Below the pieces are notes generated by a model that was not told the origin of the DNA, made no database searches, and saw only the letters and a program-made list of their open reading frames with translations. A stretch of DNA of 64,000 nt from Dissulfuribacter thermophilus (GTDB lineage Bacteria > Desulfobacterota > Dissulfuribacteria > Dissulfuribacterales > Dissulfuribacteraceae): positions 1 to 64,000 of the forward strand of contig NZ_MAGO01000007.1 of NCBI RefSeq assembly GCF_001687335.1. The letters are read 5' to 3'. Position numbers and translations under genes: made by a program. Of this stretch, positions 45,585-56,398 are shown in pieces. Position 1 is the first letter of the stretch; each line of letters opens with the position of its first letter.

Positions 45585-48500
45585 ATGGAAAATGTCTTTT
45601 CCTTCTTTATGAAACCCAAAGATCCTTTGAGCTTTAAAGCTGTTAGGATTGGGATTGCATCTCCTGAAAAGATACTGCAGTGGTCTCACGGTGAGGTCAA
45701 GCAGCCTGAGACCATAAACTATAGGACCTTTAAGCCAGAGAGAGATGGTCTTTTTTGCGCCAAGATCTTTGGCCCGGTCAAGGATTATGAGTGCCTGTGC
45801 GGAAAGTATAAACGCATGAAGCACAGGGGTGTTATATGCGAAAAGTGTGGAGTTGAAGTTATACAATCAAAGGTAAGAAGGGAGCGTATGGGGCATATTA
45901 CCCTAGCTGCTCCTGTTGCCCATATATGGTATCTGAAGAGCCTTCCGAGCAAGATCGGGTCTCTCTTAGACCTCAGCATGAAGGAGTTAGAAAGGGTTCT
46001 ATACTTCGAATCCCACATTGTCATCGCATCTGAAATGCCTGAGATACCAGTAGGGACCCTTATGAGCGATGAGGCCTACCAGAAAAACCTCGAGCAATTT
46101 GGTCCTAAATTCGAGGTTGGAATGGGGGCTGAGGCCATAAGATACCTCTTGAGCCAGTTGGATCTCGATAAATTGTCTCAGGAACTCAGGCAAGAGATGC
46201 TAGAGACCCGTTCAGAGGCCAAGAGGAAAAAGTTAGGCAAAAGGCTTCGTATAGTAGAGGCCTTCCGGGATTCTGGAAATAAGCCAGAGTGGATGATATT
46301 AAACGTAATTCCGGTACTACCTCCGGATCTCAGGCCTCTCGTTCCTCTTGATGGGGGGCGGTTTGCTACATCCGATCTAAACGATCTTTATAGGCGTGTC
46401 ATCAACAGAAACAACAGGTTAAAACGCCTAAAGGATCTAGACGCCCCAGATATCATCATCAGAAATGAGAAGAGGATGCTCCAGGAGGCAGTTGATGTCC
46501 TCTTTGACAATGGAAGAAGGGGGCGAGTCGTAACTGGTCCGAACAAGAGGCCTCTTAAGAGTCTCTCAGACATGATCAAAGGGAAGCAGGGAAGATTCCG
46601 TCAGAACCTGCTTGGTAAGCGCGTTGACTACTCAGGCCGTTCTGTCATTGTTGTAGGACCTGAATTAAAGCTCCATGAGTGCGGTCTTCCCAAGAGGATG
46701 GCTTTGGAGCTCTTTAAGCCGTTTATATACAACAAACTTGAGGAGAAGGGGCTAGTTACCACTATTAAGAGCGCTAAAAAGCTTGTGGAAAAAGAGGTCC
46801 CAGAGGTGTGGGATGCTCTAGACGAAGTTGTACGTGAATATCCAGTTCTACTCAATCGCGCCCCCACCCTTCACAGGCTTGGAATTCAGGCATTTGAGCC
46901 AGTGTTAATAGAAGGGAAGGCCATTCAGCTCCATCCATTGGTCTGCGTCGCCTACAATGCAGACTTCGACGGAGACCAGATGGCTGTCCACGTGCCCCTT
47001 TCTGTGGAAGCACAGACCGAGGCAAGGGTGCTTATGATGAGCACCAACAATGTGCTTTCACCTGCCCATGGCGAACCGATCATCGTGGCGACCCAGGATA
47101 TCGTCCTTGGCATATACTATATGACAAGGGACAGGATTAATGTCCCTGGAGAGGGCAAGGTCTTTGCCAACAGAGACGAAGTAATTATGGCCTGGGCTAC
47201 AGGGGCCGTTCATCTTCAGGCAAAGATCAAGGCAAGAATTGACGGGAAAGTTTGGGATACCACAGTCGGTAGAGTGATTCTCTCTGATTTTCTCCCAGAA
47301 GAGGTCCCATTCGAGGCTGTAAATAAGACAATGCGGAAGAAGGATATCGCTAAGCTCATTGATATCAGCTTCAGGAAGGCAGGGGCCAAAAAGACTGTAA
47401 TTCTTGCAGATAGGTTAAAAAACCTTGGATATCGCTTTGCAACTCATGCTGGTATCTCCATTGGAATTAACCACATGGTGATCCCAGTTAACAAGGAAGA
47501 GATCCTTGAGAAGGCCCAGAAAGAGGTCACTGAGGTCTATAAACAGTACGCAGAGGGTCTCATCACTGCTGGTGAGCGCTACAATAAGGTCGTCGACATC
47601 TGGACCAGGGCAACTGATGAGGTTGCCAAGCAGATGATGGACGAGATCTCCGTTGAATATCACAGGACCCCAGATGGTAAACTGGTTGAGACTCCGAGTT
47701 TTAACCCCATATTCATCATGGCAGATTCAGGGGCAAGGGGTTCAAAGGATCAGATACGTCAGCTTGCTGGTATGCGCGGCCTTATGGCAAAGCCATCTGG
47801 CGAGATCATCGAGACCCCAATTAAGAGTAATTTCAGGGAAGGTCTTGATGTGCTTGAATACTTTATCTCGACTCACGGAGCCCGAAAAGGACTTGCAGAC
47901 ACAGCCCTCAAGACAGCAAACTCTGGTTATCTCACTAGAAGGCTTGTTGACGTATCACAAGATTCCACAATAACAATGGAAGACTGTGGTACTATTGACG
48001 GCATTGAGATGGAACACCTGATTGAAGGTGGAGAGATTATCCAGCCTCTCGGAGAGAGGATTTTGGGTAGGGTTGCCCTTTTGGATATCATCGACCCTGT
48101 TACTGGAGAAGTCCTTGTAAAGGCCAATGAAGAGATAACAGAAGATGGCGTAAAGCGTATTGAAGAGGCCGGTATTACAAAGGTAGAAATACGTTCTCCG
48201 CTTACGTGTAGGGCTCCGTTTGGAATATGCGCCAAGTGCTACGGCCGCGACCTGTCAAGGGGTAAGATGGTTGCCCTTGGTGAGGCAGTTGGAATCATTG
48301 CTGCTGAGTCAGTGGGTGAGCCTGGTACCCAGCTTACCATGAGGACCTTCCACATTGGTGGTACTGCAAGTGGTAAGGTAGAGCAGGCAGAGATCAGGTG
48401 TCGAGGCAAGGGGGTTGTAAAGTTTGAGCGTCTGAATACGGTTAGAAATCCCCATGGACGCCTCGTGGTCATAAATAGAAATGGAGAGATAGTAATTGTT

Positions 48501-49667
48501 GCACCCGATGGTCGCGAGCGTGAACGCTATCCAGTTATATATGGTGCAGAACTCCTTGTTGAAGAAGGTACTGAGGTTGAACCAGGTCAGAAACTCGCAG
48601 AATGGGATCCATTCACCATTCCAATTCTCACCGAGGTGGCTGGAAGGGTAAAATTTGGTGATGTCATCGAAGGTGAGACCATGCAGGAGAAGGTGGACCC
48701 TGTCACAGGTAAGGCCAGCAGGGTCATTATCCAGTACAAGGCCACTGAATATAGGCCTAGAATCTCCATCAAAGACGAGAGAGGAAGGACACTGAAACTT
48801 CCCTCAGGCCGAGGTGAAGCCCGTTATATACTTCCAATAGGCGCAATTATTGGTGTTAATGAGGGAGATTACGTAGAAGCAGGTGTGGCCCTTGCAAAGA
48901 TTCCAAGGGAGACCACCAAGACCAAAGATATTACTGGTGGTCTTCCAAGGGTTGCAGAGCTCTTTGAGGTTAGAAAGCCGAAGGAATACGCAATCATCAC
49001 AGAGATTGATGGCGTAGTCTCTTTTGGTAAGGATCTCAAGGGGAAACGCCGTGTTATCATTACACCTGAATATGGTGAACCTAAAGAATATCTCATCCCC
49101 AGGGGTAAACACATAAATGTCCATGAAGGCGACTATGTGCGGGCAGGGGAACCCTTGATGGACGGTGTAATCAATCCCCATGACCTGTTGAGAGTAAAAG
49201 GACTTAAAGCCCTTGCCCGTTACCTCGTGGATGAAATCCAGCAGGTCTATAGGCTCCAGGGAGTCAAGATCAATGACAAGCACTTTGAAGTCATTGTTCG
49301 CCAGATGGTCAAGAAGGTAAAGATCACAAGCGTTGGTGATAGTTCCTTCATGCTCGGTGAACAGGTGGAACGCCAGCGTTTTGAAGAGGAAAACGAAAGG
49401 CTCCTCCAAGAGGGCAAACAACCTGCTACGGCTGAACCATTACTGTTGGGTATTACAAGGGCCTCTCTCACTACCGACAGTTTTATATCTGCTGCCTCGT
49501 TCCAGGAGACTACCAAGGTCTTGACCGAGGCATCTATTGCTGGAAAGGTGGATTACCTTAGAGGTCTCAAGGAAAACGTCATTATGGGAAGACTTATCCC
49601 AGCTGGTACAGGGCGGGTCTTTTACGATATGCAGGAGAAGAAGCGTCGTGCCAAAAGAAAAGCATAA
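45585..49667 (+). CDS. rpoC: DNA-directed RNA polymerase subunit beta'
   Basis: Catalytic subunit with [15 protein letters not shown] near residue 463, where the three Asp hold the active-site Mg. N-terminal zinc ribbon [20 protein letters not shown] near 70 and C-terminal zinc site [17 protein letters not shown] near 876 are complete. 1360 residues. Starts 11 bases after rpoB. Its last codons overlap the next methyltransferase gene. Confidence 0.99.
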   Translation: MENVFSFFMKPKDPLSFKAVRIGIASPEKILQWSHGEVKQPETINYRTFKPERDGLFCAKIFGPVKDYECLCGKYKRMKHRGVICEKCGVEVIQSKVRRERMGHITLAAPVAHIWYLKSLPSKIGSLLDLSMKELERVLYFESHIVIASEMPEIPVGTLMSDEAYQKNLEQFGPKFEVGMGAEAIRYLLSQLDLDKLSQELRQEMLETRSEAKRKKLGKRLRIVEAFRDSGNKPEWMILNVIPVLPPDLRPLVPLDGGRFATSDLNDLYRRVINRNNRLKRLKDLDAPDIIIRNEKRMLQEAVDVLFDNGRRGRVVTGPNKRPLKSLSDMIKGKQGRFRQNLLGKRVDYSGRSVIVVGPELKLHECGLPKRMALELFKPFIYNKLEEKGLVTTIKSAKKLVEKEVPEVWDALDEVVREYPVLLNRAPTLHRLGIQAFEPVLIEGKAIQLHPLVCVAYNADFDGDQMAVHVPLSVEAQTEARVLMMSTNNVLSPAHGEPIIVATQDIVLGIYYMTRDRINVPGEGKVFANRDEVIMAWATGAVHLQAKIKARIDGKVWDTTVGRVILSDFLPEEVPFEAVNKTMRKKDIAKLIDISFRKAGAKKTVILADRLKNLGYRFATHAGISIGINHMVIPVNKEEILEKAQKEVTEVYKQYAEGLITAGERYNKVVDIWTRATDEVAKQMMDEISVEYHRTPDGKLVETPSFNPIFIMADSGARGSKDQIRQLAGMRGLMAKPSGEIIETPIKSNFREGLDVLEYFISTHGARKGLADTALKTANSGYLTRRLVDVSQDSTITMEDCGTIDGIEMEHLIEGGEIIQPLGERILGRVALLDIIDPVTGEVLVKANEEITEDGVKRIEEAGITKVEIRSPLTCRAPFGICAKCYGRDLSRGKMVALGEAVGIIAAESVGEPGTQLTMRTFHIGGTASGKVEQAEIRCRGKGVVKFERLNTVRNPHGRLVVINRNGEIVIVAPDGRERERYPVIYGAELLVEEGTEVEPGQKLAEWDPFTIPILTEVAGRVKFGDVIEGETMQEKVDPVTGKASRVIIQYKATEYRPRISIKDERGRTLKLPSGRGEARYILPIGAIIGVNEGDYVEAGVALAKIPRETTKTKDITGGLPRVAELFEVRKPKEYAIITEIDGVVSFGKDLKGKRRVIITPEYGEPKEYLIPRGKHINVHEGDYVRAGEPLMDGVINPHDLLRVKGLKALARYLVDEIQQVYRLQGVKINDKHFEVIVRQMVKKVKITSVGDSSFMLGEQVERQRFEEENERLLQEGKQPATAEPLLLGITRASLTTDSFISAASFQETTKVLTEASIAGKVDYLRGLKENVIMGRLIPAGTGRVFYDMQEKKRRAKRKA

Positions 49668-50367
49668 AAAGAGACCTGCTGAGGTCCAAATACCTCAGCG
49701 GGTCGCATCAATATACGCAAGGCTTAAAAACCGTTATTCTGCAGGCTTTGAACCAATAGAGGTCAGGGGGGTCACCTTTAATATCCTGGCCCCCCAGGAC
49801 CTTGAGCCATTTGTGGCTGGAAAGGACATTTTTAAAGAGGCTTCAGAGTTTCCTTTCTGGGTAAAGATTTGGGAGGCATCTGTTATCCTTGCCCATTTCA
49901 TGGCCTCTTTGCCACCTGTCCCTGGCCAAAAGATCCTAGAACTGGGTGCAGGCCTTGGGGTGACTGGGCTTGTAGCATCACATTTTGGCCATAATGTATT
50001 ACTTACCGACTACGAAGACGAAGTGATGGATTTCCCAAGGATTTCCGCCGCAGTGAATGATTGTAAGACCTGTTCATTTGACACTCTCGATTGGTTAGAT
50101 CCAAAAGACCTTGGCAAATTCGATGTGATTATTGGTTCAGAGATCTTATTTCACCAAAAATTCTTCGATCCTCTTCTTTCAATCTTTGATAAGTACCTGA
50201 AACCTGAAGGCATAATTTACATGGCTCACGATTCTAGGAGACAGAGTCTCGGAGCATTTTTACCATTATGTGAGAAGAATTTTTCTGTTGGGGTAAAAAA
50301 GATAGATATGAAAAGCAATGATGAGAATTTTTCTATCATCCTCACACGTCTGGCGAGAAAGGGCTAA
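49648..50367 (+). CDS. SAM-dependent methyltransferase (ETFB-lysine / PrmA-like)
   Basis: Cytosolic class I methyltransferase. [19 protein letters not shown] near residue 97 is the SAM-binding loop, [10 protein letters not shown] follows as motif II, and [19 protein letters not shown] near 155 resembles the D-x-x-x-x-x-D/S-x-x-Y/F text of the Methyltransf_16 / ETFB lysine methyltransferase group. GTG 49648 is chosen with AGGAGAAG before it; it overlaps rpoC by 20 bases. The frame is open further upstream inside rpoC, with no meaning. Exact substrate unknown; 239 residues. Confidence 0.82.
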   Translation: MPKEKHKKRPAEVQIPQRVASIYARLKNRYSAGFEPIEVRGVTFNILAPQDLEPFVAGKDIFKEASEFPFWVKIWEASVILAHFMASLPPVPGQKILELGAGLGVTGLVASHFGHNVLLTDYEDEVMDFPRISAAVNDCKTCSFDTLDWLDPKDLGKFDVIIGSEILFHQKFFDPLLSIFDKYLKPEGIIYMAHDSRRQSLGAFLPLCEKNFSVGVKKIDMKSNDENFSIILTRLARKG

Positions 50368-50885
50368 AGTGAGTCAATAATTTTTTTGACGGAATTTGAT
50401 AGGTAAGAAATCAGTCTTGTGCCCTCTTTTACAAGGCCTATGCCCCAGAATGCATCATGGCCACGCAATATGTGGAAACCGTCTCTTAGCTTTACGTCGA
50501 GGCTAATTTCCCCGAGACTAGCTAGGTCTTTTAGTTGATTCAAATGCAGGTTCAGCACATTTTGGGTGGCAAAGATTCCAAAGTTTTGGACGAATTCAGT
50601 GGTGGGTTTTAAATGCCTTCCAAGTATCCTCACAGCTGGAAGGCCTGCATTTTGGATCTTTAAGTCCTTGATGAGCCCTATTTTTTCATTGCCTCTGAGA
50701 ATGTAATATGTCCTAGAGGTTTTAAAGAATAGATAGGGGATGAATATGGCGGGGGCCATGCCAAAGGATTTTTCAAGATAGTCAAGGATCTCTTTTTTTT
50801 CATCTTGGTTTAAATATTTTGGCCACGAAGAATCCCACTGACTGGATTTGATGTGGATAAAAGCGTCTTGTGTTTGCGCAGTCAT
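50364..50885 (-). CDS. PUA-like companion of the RNA methyltransferase
   Basis: 173-residue protein encoded right behind, and overlapping by 86 bases, the NOL1/NOP2-type methyltransferase. YLNQDEKKEILDYLEKSFGM near residue 24 and FILRG/YYILRGN, VRILGRHLKPTTEF near 90 are like the extra C-terminal RNA-binding (PUA-like) part carried by RsmF-type enzymes, so this seems to be that part as its own chain. The two are in different frames. Family call is by resemblance only. It converges on the ETFB-type gene with a four-base overlap. Confidence 0.6.
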   Translation of the reverse strand: MTAQTQDAFIHIKSSQWDSSWPKYLNQDEKKEILDYLEKSFGMAPAIFIPYLFFKTSRTYYILRGNEKIGLIKDLKIQNAGLPAVRILGRHLKPTTEFVQNFGIFATQNVLNLHLNQLKDLASLGEISLDVKLRDGFHILRGHDAFWGIGLVKEGTRLISYLSNSVKKIIDSL

Positions 50886-51708
50886 TGTGAAAGCTCCTGT
50901 CCTTAAATTCTGTCAAACCGGGTCCTGAAGAAACGGGAGGGTTCCAAGAAAGTACCTTTGCCTTCCTCTTTTTTAAGAGATAAGTCACCACGTCTTCGTT
51001 TTCCAATGGATTTAATGTACACGTTGAATAGACAAGTATGCCACCTGGTTTGAGAGTATCGTAGGCCCTGACTATGAGGCCTTTTTGAATAGCAGGAAGG
51101 TTAGTTTTTCCTTTGGCCTTAAAGAGGATGTTACCGCTCGAATCTAACCTGTATTTACCCTCTCCAGAACAGGGGGCGTCGAGAAGGACCTTGTCGAATT
51201 TGGGATGAGGAGGAAATTGCTCGCCACTTATGGATGTAACTACTATAGAGGTTATGCCCAAACGTTTGATATTGGATGTTAGGGATGATAGCCTTCCCAG
51301 ATTTCTATCGTTTGCTACGATGAGGGCTGTGTCTCCTGTAAGTTGAGCTATGTAAGTTGTTTTGCCTCCAGGGGCTGCACACATGTCAAGGATAAGCTCT
51401 TTGGGCCTGGGAGCCAAACACATCACTGGAAGGGCAGAGGAAAGGGCCTGGGGATAGAATAGGCCCAATTTATAGGAAAAAGCATGTCCTAATCCCTTTT
51501 CCCATTGAGCTCTATAAAAGAAAGGTACTTTTTCAATGGGTTTTATAAAAATACCTTCTTTTTCTATTGCCTTTACAATGAGGTGTTCAGGGGTCTTAAG
51601 GGTATTGACGCGTATATATGGCGGCAGCGGGCTTCTTAAGCTTTCAATTAAGACCTTTTTTTCAGGTATAAAATCGTAGTCTGGAAAGGGATCTACTATG
51701 TTAGGCAT
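50800..51708 (-). CDS. NOL1/NOP2/Sun (RsmB/RsmF)-type RNA cytosine-C5 methyltransferase
   Basis: Methylates a cytosine in rRNA or tRNA. LILDMCAAPGGKTTYIAQL near residue 110 is the SAM motif; LLDAPCSGEGKYR near 176 and VYSTCTLNPLENEDVV near 227 carry the two catalytic Cys. N-terminal PPYIRVNTLK is the usual lead-in. No NusB domain, so it is not RsmB proper. 302 residues. Its start overlaps the TetR-gene stop by eight bases. Confidence 0.92.
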   Translation of the reverse strand: MPNIVDPFPDYDFIPEKKVLIESLRSPLPPYIRVNTLKTPEHLIVKAIEKEGIFIKPIEKVPFFYRAQWEKGLGHAFSYKLGLFYPQALSSALPVMCLAPRPKELILDMCAAPGGKTTYIAQLTGDTALIVANDRNLGRLSSLTSNIKRLGITSIVVTSISGEQFPPHPKFDKVLLDAPCSGEGKYRLDSSGNILFKAKGKTNLPAIQKGLIVRAYDTLKPGGILVYSTCTLNPLENEDVVTYLLKKRKAKVLSWNPPVSSGPGLTEFKDRSFHNDCANTRRFYPHQIQSVGFFVAKIFKPR

Positions 51709-52294
51709 CCTCTTTGGCTACAATCCCTTCGAGGAAGAATTTACTAATTTGACGAGCCGCAGTGTTGACGCTGTACTTTTTTTTGCTGGAAAGTACCCAG
51801 AACCTGCTCATTTCATCAAGGGCCCCAAAAAATGCCCTTTTGAAAATGCCTGGCATCACATCAGAGCGGAATATCCCTTGGGCCTGGCCCTGTTTTACTA
51901 TTTGCGAGATAATGTTGAGGTATTCTGCAAACTTCTTGTTTCTATATTCTTTCATAAATTTACTACTTTGCCTCAACTCCACCTGGATTACCTCAGCTAG
52001 GTCCCTATTTTCTTCTACCAGACTAAGATGTATCTGGGCAAAGCGAAAGAGTTTTTCCCTTGGATCTTCAATCCTGGCCATTTCTTGCTTTACCTTGGCA
52101 ATAATTTTGCCAATTTCTTCTTCGAAAATAGTTATGAGGATGTCGTACTTGTTGTTGAAATATAGGTAAATCGTACCATCTGCTACATTGGCCTCTTTAG
52201 CAATCTCGGCGATTTTTGAGTTGTAGAAGCCATTTTGTGCAAAAACCCTTATGGCAGCCTGGACGATCTTTTCGTGCTTATCAGCAATCTTCAT
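51701..52294 (-). CDS. TetR/AcrR-family regulator, FadR(YsiA)-like
   Basis: DNA-binding repressor: N-terminal helix-turn-helix (IVQAAIRVFAQNGF, IAKEANVADGTIYLYFNNK; residues 10-50) and an all-helical ligand domain. The text resembles the acyl-CoA-responsive FadR/YsiA group of TetR proteins. An operator of the FadR type lies 62 bases upstream (52356-52373), supporting autoregulation. 197 residues. Cotranscribed with the RNA methyltransferase behind it, an unusual partner; fatty-acid genes are not in the window. Confidence 0.87.
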   Translation of the reverse strand: MKIADKHEKIVQAAIRVFAQNGFYNSKIAEIAKEANVADGTIYLYFNNKYDILITIFEEEIGKIIAKVKQEMARIEDPREKLFRFAQIHLSLVEENRDLAEVIQVELRQSSKFMKEYRNKKFAEYLNIISQIVKQGQAQGIFRSDVMPGIFKRAFFGALDEMSRFWVLSSKKKYSVNTAARQISKFFLEGIVAKEDA

Positions 52295-52355
52295 ACTTTG
52301 GATCTGTCCTTTCCCTAAAAAGGGTGATGATAGAAAATATTTCAGTTTAACTATA

Positions 52356-52373
52356 TGAATGTATATTCATTCA
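52356..52373. promoter_or_regulatory. Predicted FadR/YsiA-type operator
   Basis: TGAATG-TATATT-CATTCA, an interrupted palindrome that fits the TGAATGAnTAnTCATTCA consensus known for Bacillus FadR, located just before the TetR gene. Confidence 0.6.
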
Positions 52374-52688
52374 CTACCGTGGTTGTCAAGAGAATTTGTT
52401 AAATTGCGTTTTAATATCCTTTTTTATTGCCTTTAACAGGCCCTCTTGTTATAAACACAGTGGGTAAGCGCTCACGGGGTACTCCATTTATTTTGTTGCC
52501 AGGAGATTACCCTTTTTGTCCCGTATATGGGCCAATTTCGAGAGCTTACAGATGGGGACTTGCACAAATCGAGCATAGCTTAACCCTAGAAGCGCTTACA
52601 ACAAACGATATGCAAGACCCTGTAACTGCTTATATCTCTGGAAATTGTAGTTGATAGGCTGTATTTTTTCCAGGGATTAGTTAAAATC
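52374..52688. other. Gap before corA
   Basis: No supported gene. A plus-strand frame of 75 codons (52427-52654) has no ribosome binding site, family or coding-like composition. The left end should hold the promoter of the TetR gene. Confidence 0.4.
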
Positions 52689-52718
52689 GTGGCGAGTTTT
52701 TTGAATGGAGGGGCCTTT

Positions 52719-53654
52719 GTGCTTCAAATACTCAAACAAAATGGAAGAGTAATCGAACAGTGTGAAGACCTTGATGAGGGCTGCTGGATCAATTTAGTTG
52801 CTCCCACTGAGGAGGAGTTAAAAGAGGTGCAAAACAGGCTCCCAGTCCTCCCTGAATTTTTGAGTTATCCTCTGGACGAAGAGGAGACGTCTAGGATTGA
52901 AAGAGAGGAAGATCAGGTACTGATTATCATTAAGATCCCAGATCCTCGCCATGAAGGGGATTTCGTAAGGTATGAGACAATCCCTCTAGGGATCATATTG
53001 ATTGAGGGGATCATAATAACTGTCTGCCTTAAGGAAACAGTACTCCTGGATGACCTTTTTTCTGGTAGGAGTGCCCTAAGCGGCCTATTATGTGATCCTG
53101 CAAGATTCATTTTTCATATCTTTTTGAAGGCGGCAGCCCTTTTTTTGAGACATCTGCGAATGATAGACAGATTAACCAGTGAATACGAAAAAGAACTTCA
53201 CAGGTCCCTTAGGAACCAGGAACTCGTAAAACTCCTGAATCTAGAAAAGAGCTTGGTCTATTTTAATACCAGTCTTAGGGCAAATGACCTTGTTATGGCA
53301 AGGCTTCAAAGTGGCAGGTATATACCCATCACCGAAGAGAATGAGGATATCCTTGAGGACGCTTTGATTGAGAATCAGCAGGCCATTGAGATGGCAAAGA
53401 TATATAGTGACATCTTAAGTGGCATGATGGACGCCTATGCCTCGGTTATTTCAAACAATCTCAATATTGTCATGAAATTTCTCACCTCTGTGACAATTAT
53501 TTTGAGTTTACCAACCCTGGTGGCCAGTGTTTACGGCATGAATGTTGCCTTACCGTTCCAGGATTCTCCCCATGCCTTTGCGATAATAATGGGTTTTTCA
53601 CTTGTGCTTTCAGGGCTCGTTGTTTTTATTTTCATTAGGAAAAAGATGCTTTAG
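52719..53654 (+). CDS. corA: CorA-family divalent metal ion transporter
   Basis: Mg2+/Co2+ channel-like transporter. Long charged N-terminal cytosolic domain with helices, then two C-terminal membrane helices with the diagnostic YGMN at about 272-275 after the first helix. GTG 52719 is chosen since GGAGGGG lies six bases before it; GTG 52689 is weaker. 311 residues, normal. Co2+ as cargo would fit the large cobalamin cluster, but Mg2+ is the default. Confidence 0.92.
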   Translation: MLQILKQNGRVIEQCEDLDEGCWINLVAPTEEELKEVQNRLPVLPEFLSYPLDEEETSRIEREEDQVLIIIKIPDPRHEGDFVRYETIPLGIILIEGIIITVCLKETVLLDDLFSGRSALSGLLCDPARFIFHIFLKAAALFLRHLRMIDRLTSEYEKELHRSLRNQELVKLLNLEKSLVYFNTSLRANDLVMARLQSGRYIPITEENEDILEDALIENQQAIEMAKIYSDILSGMMDAYASVISNNLNIVMKFLTSVTIILSLPTLVASVYGMNVALPFQDSPHAFAIIMGFSLVLSGLVVFIFIRKKML

Positions 53655-53670
53655 GGTTTTAATCGGTAAA

Positions 53671-55431
53671 ATGGGGCATAGGGGGCAACAACAAGTTTTA
53701 AAAGATAAAACTTCAAAAGACCCAGAAAAAGATGCCTGGATAGCCAATTTTTATACTGAAAATCACCTTGCATGGGAACTTTTTTCAGAAGTTGCAAGCC
53801 CTGAACAATTAAAATTTATGGTCTATTTGGGAGATGAAGTATACTATTATCCCTGTTCAGACGAGGTCTTTTCAGCAATAATGGAAAAGAAGGGAAAAGA
53901 TCTTCTCCCCGTCCTTTATTTCAAGGTCTGGGAGGAGATTGAACCACTCATAGAAAAGGCCATAGATGACAGCTACAAGAAGAAATTCCTATTGAATCTA
54001 TTGAGGATCAAGTTTAGACATGAGACTGCTACACAAGTGGTCCTCCCATCGCGACTTGAGAAGCGACTTTTACAGATATTTACACGGGTTGCATCTGTAG
54101 AACGTCCACTTGCCATAGAAAAAGAGAAAAAAAATCAGAACTGTAAAAGGGCAATTTCTTCAAAGGCATTTATTGAGGCACTAAACGATCCGTCTCCCAT
54201 CAAAGATTTGGAGTGTTCGTCTCTTGATAGACTCCAAGAAGAGATAATTTTTTTGAAGCTTAAGAGGCTCCTATCCCTTACTTCTCATCCGGAAATATGG
54301 GAGGAAGAAAGGGAATTTTCAAAAGAAGAATTCTTACAGATGATGAATGGTTCAATTACAGGAGATGGCCTAGAGTGGTTCATGTCTGTTGCAAGTAGGT
54401 GGTTAGGCAGAGATCGCCGGCACTATGTCCTATGGACTGGGCTTTCGGCTGGGCAGTGCATCATAGACCTTGAGATAATCCGTCTCCTTATTCACATGGG
54501 CATCAAGATAATCATTGCCACTAAAAATGCCTTTTATTTTGACGCAATTACCATGGATGATGCCCTTGAAGACCAGGTGTTATTGGAATATTTCAAAAAT
54601 GCTCTCTACATAACAAACCATCAGATTTCAAAGAAGGAGCTTATCGAAAAGTTAAAGAGTGATTACATGTTGTTTATAATTTCCGATGGCACCCAGGAGC
54701 GTTTTAATCCGCTTCTTACGTCAGTCACTTTTGCAAGGGCCTTTAAGGAGTCAGATGTTGTGGTCTGCAGAAGTCCAAGGGACATGGAATGTATTCACGA
54801 TTCTCACTTTCAATTTACTCGTGACGTATTAAGCATTGTGGCCCAAGAGGATGGAGTGGTATCTATGAATTTAAGGCCTCACCATCCCAATGCAGTACGT
54901 TTCTCAGAAAGAGATCTAGCAGAAAAGGCAGAGGCTCTCATTTATCACTTAAAGATGCAAAAGAGGCGGGGCAAGACCATAATGTTTTACAGTGCCATTG
55001 TAGGAAGTATTCCAAATCAGATGGAGACTGCAAAGGAAGTCCTCAAGGTATTTGTGGATTATCTTAGAAGTAAACAAGAGGATGTGCTTGTTATTAATCC
55101 GGCAGAGCATTTTGAACCTGGTATGGATGCAGATGACATAATGTATATGTGGGAGATTGTACAGCGAAGTGGCCTGATTGATATCTGGCGATTTCAGACA
55201 GTGGAAGATATAGAAAAGGCCTTTGAACTCATGGGAAAAAAGGTCCCGCCAGAGTGGGTGGGAAAGGATGCAACATATAGTACTGGTTGTACTAAGGAAA
55301 TGCAAATTGCCATTGAGGTCCAGAAAGAACACCCGGAGATGCAGATAATTGGTCCTCCGTGGCAAAAATTCCTGAGAAGAAAGGAATATGGAGTTGGAAA
55401 ACTTTATGACAGGGTATTGGATGAAAAATGA
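53671..55431 (+). CDS. Large protein with a degenerate DUF89/ARMT1-like domain
   Basis: 586 residues, function unknown. The middle part (about 225-385) can be matched by eye to the DUF89/ARMT1 fold: YVLWTGLSAGQCIIDLEIIR in the place of the usual DNAGE-x-x-x-D strand, IIIATKNAFYFDAITMDDAL in the place of VKGxPxxNDATxxDA, and SDGTQERFNPLLTSVTFARA leading to ESDVVVCRSPRDME. The metal-binding Asp/Asn of the first and second motifs are changed, so activity may be lost or altered. The C-terminal 180 residues are not recognised. ATG 53671 is taken; the frame also opens upstream inside corA. It is coupled to phoH by a four-base overlap. Confidence 0.7.
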   Translation: MGHRGQQQVLKDKTSKDPEKDAWIANFYTENHLAWELFSEVASPEQLKFMVYLGDEVYYYPCSDEVFSAIMEKKGKDLLPVLYFKVWEEIEPLIEKAIDDSYKKKFLLNLLRIKFRHETATQVVLPSRLEKRLLQIFTRVASVERPLAIEKEKKNQNCKRAISSKAFIEALNDPSPIKDLECSSLDRLQEEIIFLKLKRLLSLTSHPEIWEEEREFSKEEFLQMMNGSITGDGLEWFMSVASRWLGRDRRHYVLWTGLSAGQCIIDLEIIRLLIHMGIKIIIATKNAFYFDAITMDDALEDQVLLEYFKNALYITNHQISKKELIEKLKSDYMLFIISDGTQERFNPLLTSVTFARAFKESDVVVCRSPRDMECIHDSHFQFTRDVLSIVAQEDGVVSMNLRPHHPNAVRFSERDLAEKAEALIYHLKMQKRRGKTIMFYSAIVGSIPNQMETAKEVLKVFVDYLRSKQEDVLVINPAEHFEPGMDADDIMYMWEIVQRSGLIDIWRFQTVEDIEKAFELMGKKVPPEWVGKDATYSTGCTKEMQIAIEVQKEHPEMQIIGPPWQKFLRRKEYGVGKLYDRVLDEK

Positions 55432-56396
55432 TGGAACAATCTGAAGAAAAGATCCTTTTAGAGTCAAATGAAGTTGCCCAGGGCGTAATTGGTGAACATG
55501 GGGCAAATCTCAAGGCAATTGAAGATGGTTTAAAGATAGAATGCCATTTGTTTGGAAATGAGTTGACCCTTTCAGGGGATCAAATTGGAGTAGAGCTTGC
55601 CAAAAAGCTCATCAACCAACTAGAAAAATTGGTCAAAGAGGGTATGCAACCCTATGAGGCAGATGTTAAGCAGGCCATTCGCATCTTAAAAGAGGATCCG
55701 AAAAGGAATTTGAAAAAGGTCTTTTTGGATAGCCTATCCATAAAGAGTGGCAGGCGCACAATTTATCCCAAAAATCTTTCTCAGAAGCTCTATATAGATG
55801 CAATCAGACAAAACGACATTGTATTCGGAATAGGCCCTGCTGGTACAGGAAAGACATATCTTGCTATGGCAATGGCCATATCTGCAATTTTAAAGGGAGA
55901 GGTGCAGAGGATCATACTAACGAGGCCGGCGGTTGAGGCAGGTGAGCGCTTGGGATTTCTTCCAGGTGACCTTGCAGAAAAGGTCAATCCCTATCTTCGT
56001 CCCCTCTACGATGCTCTATATGATATGCTACCTTTTGATAAAATCACGAGACTCACAGAGCATGGAGCCATAGAGGTGGCACCTCTTGCATTTATGAGGG
56101 GGAGGACTCTCAACGAGGCCTTTATTATCCTAGACGAGGCCCAAAATACTACAAGTGAACAGATGAAAATGTTCCTAACCCGCCTAGGTTATAGTTCAAA
56201 GGCCGTGATTACAGGCGATGTTACCCAGATCGACCTTCCCCATAAGGAGCAATCTGGCCTCTTACAGGCCATGAGGATCCTTGATGGAATAGACGGGATC
56301 CAGATAATCAACTTCTCAAAATTTGACGTTGTGAGGCATAAACTCGTAATGGAGATCATACGTGCCTATGAACGTTTGGAAAAAGGAGATGGGTGA
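55428..56396 (+). CDS. PhoH-family ATPase
   Basis: Predicted RNA-linked ATPase. N-terminal KH-like part ([16 protein letters not shown] near residue 21), P-loop [17 protein letters not shown] near 134, Walker [22 protein letters not shown] near 230. In many bacteria phoH precedes ybeY, as here, and both act in rRNA/RNA handling. 322 residues, normal. Starts by overlapping the previous stop (ATGA). Confidence 0.94.
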   Translation: MMEQSEEKILLESNEVAQGVIGEHGANLKAIEDGLKIECHLFGNELTLSGDQIGVELAKKLINQLEKLVKEGMQPYEADVKQAIRILKEDPKRNLKKVFLDSLSIKSGRRTIYPKNLSQKLYIDAIRQNDIVFGIGPAGTGKTYLAMAMAISAILKGEVQRIILTRPAVEAGERLGFLPGDLAEKVNPYLRPLYDALYDMLPFDKITRLTEHGAIEVAPLAFMRGRTLNEAFIILDEAQNTTSEQMKMFLTRLGYSSKAVITGDVTQIDLPHKEQSGLLQAMRILDGIDGIQIINFSKFDVVRHKLVMEIIRAYERLEKGDG

Positions 56397-56398
56397 TA

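Noticed and set aside
52427-52654. Plus-strand frame of 75 codons before corA
   Set aside because: No ribosome binding site, no family, and no coding-like pattern.
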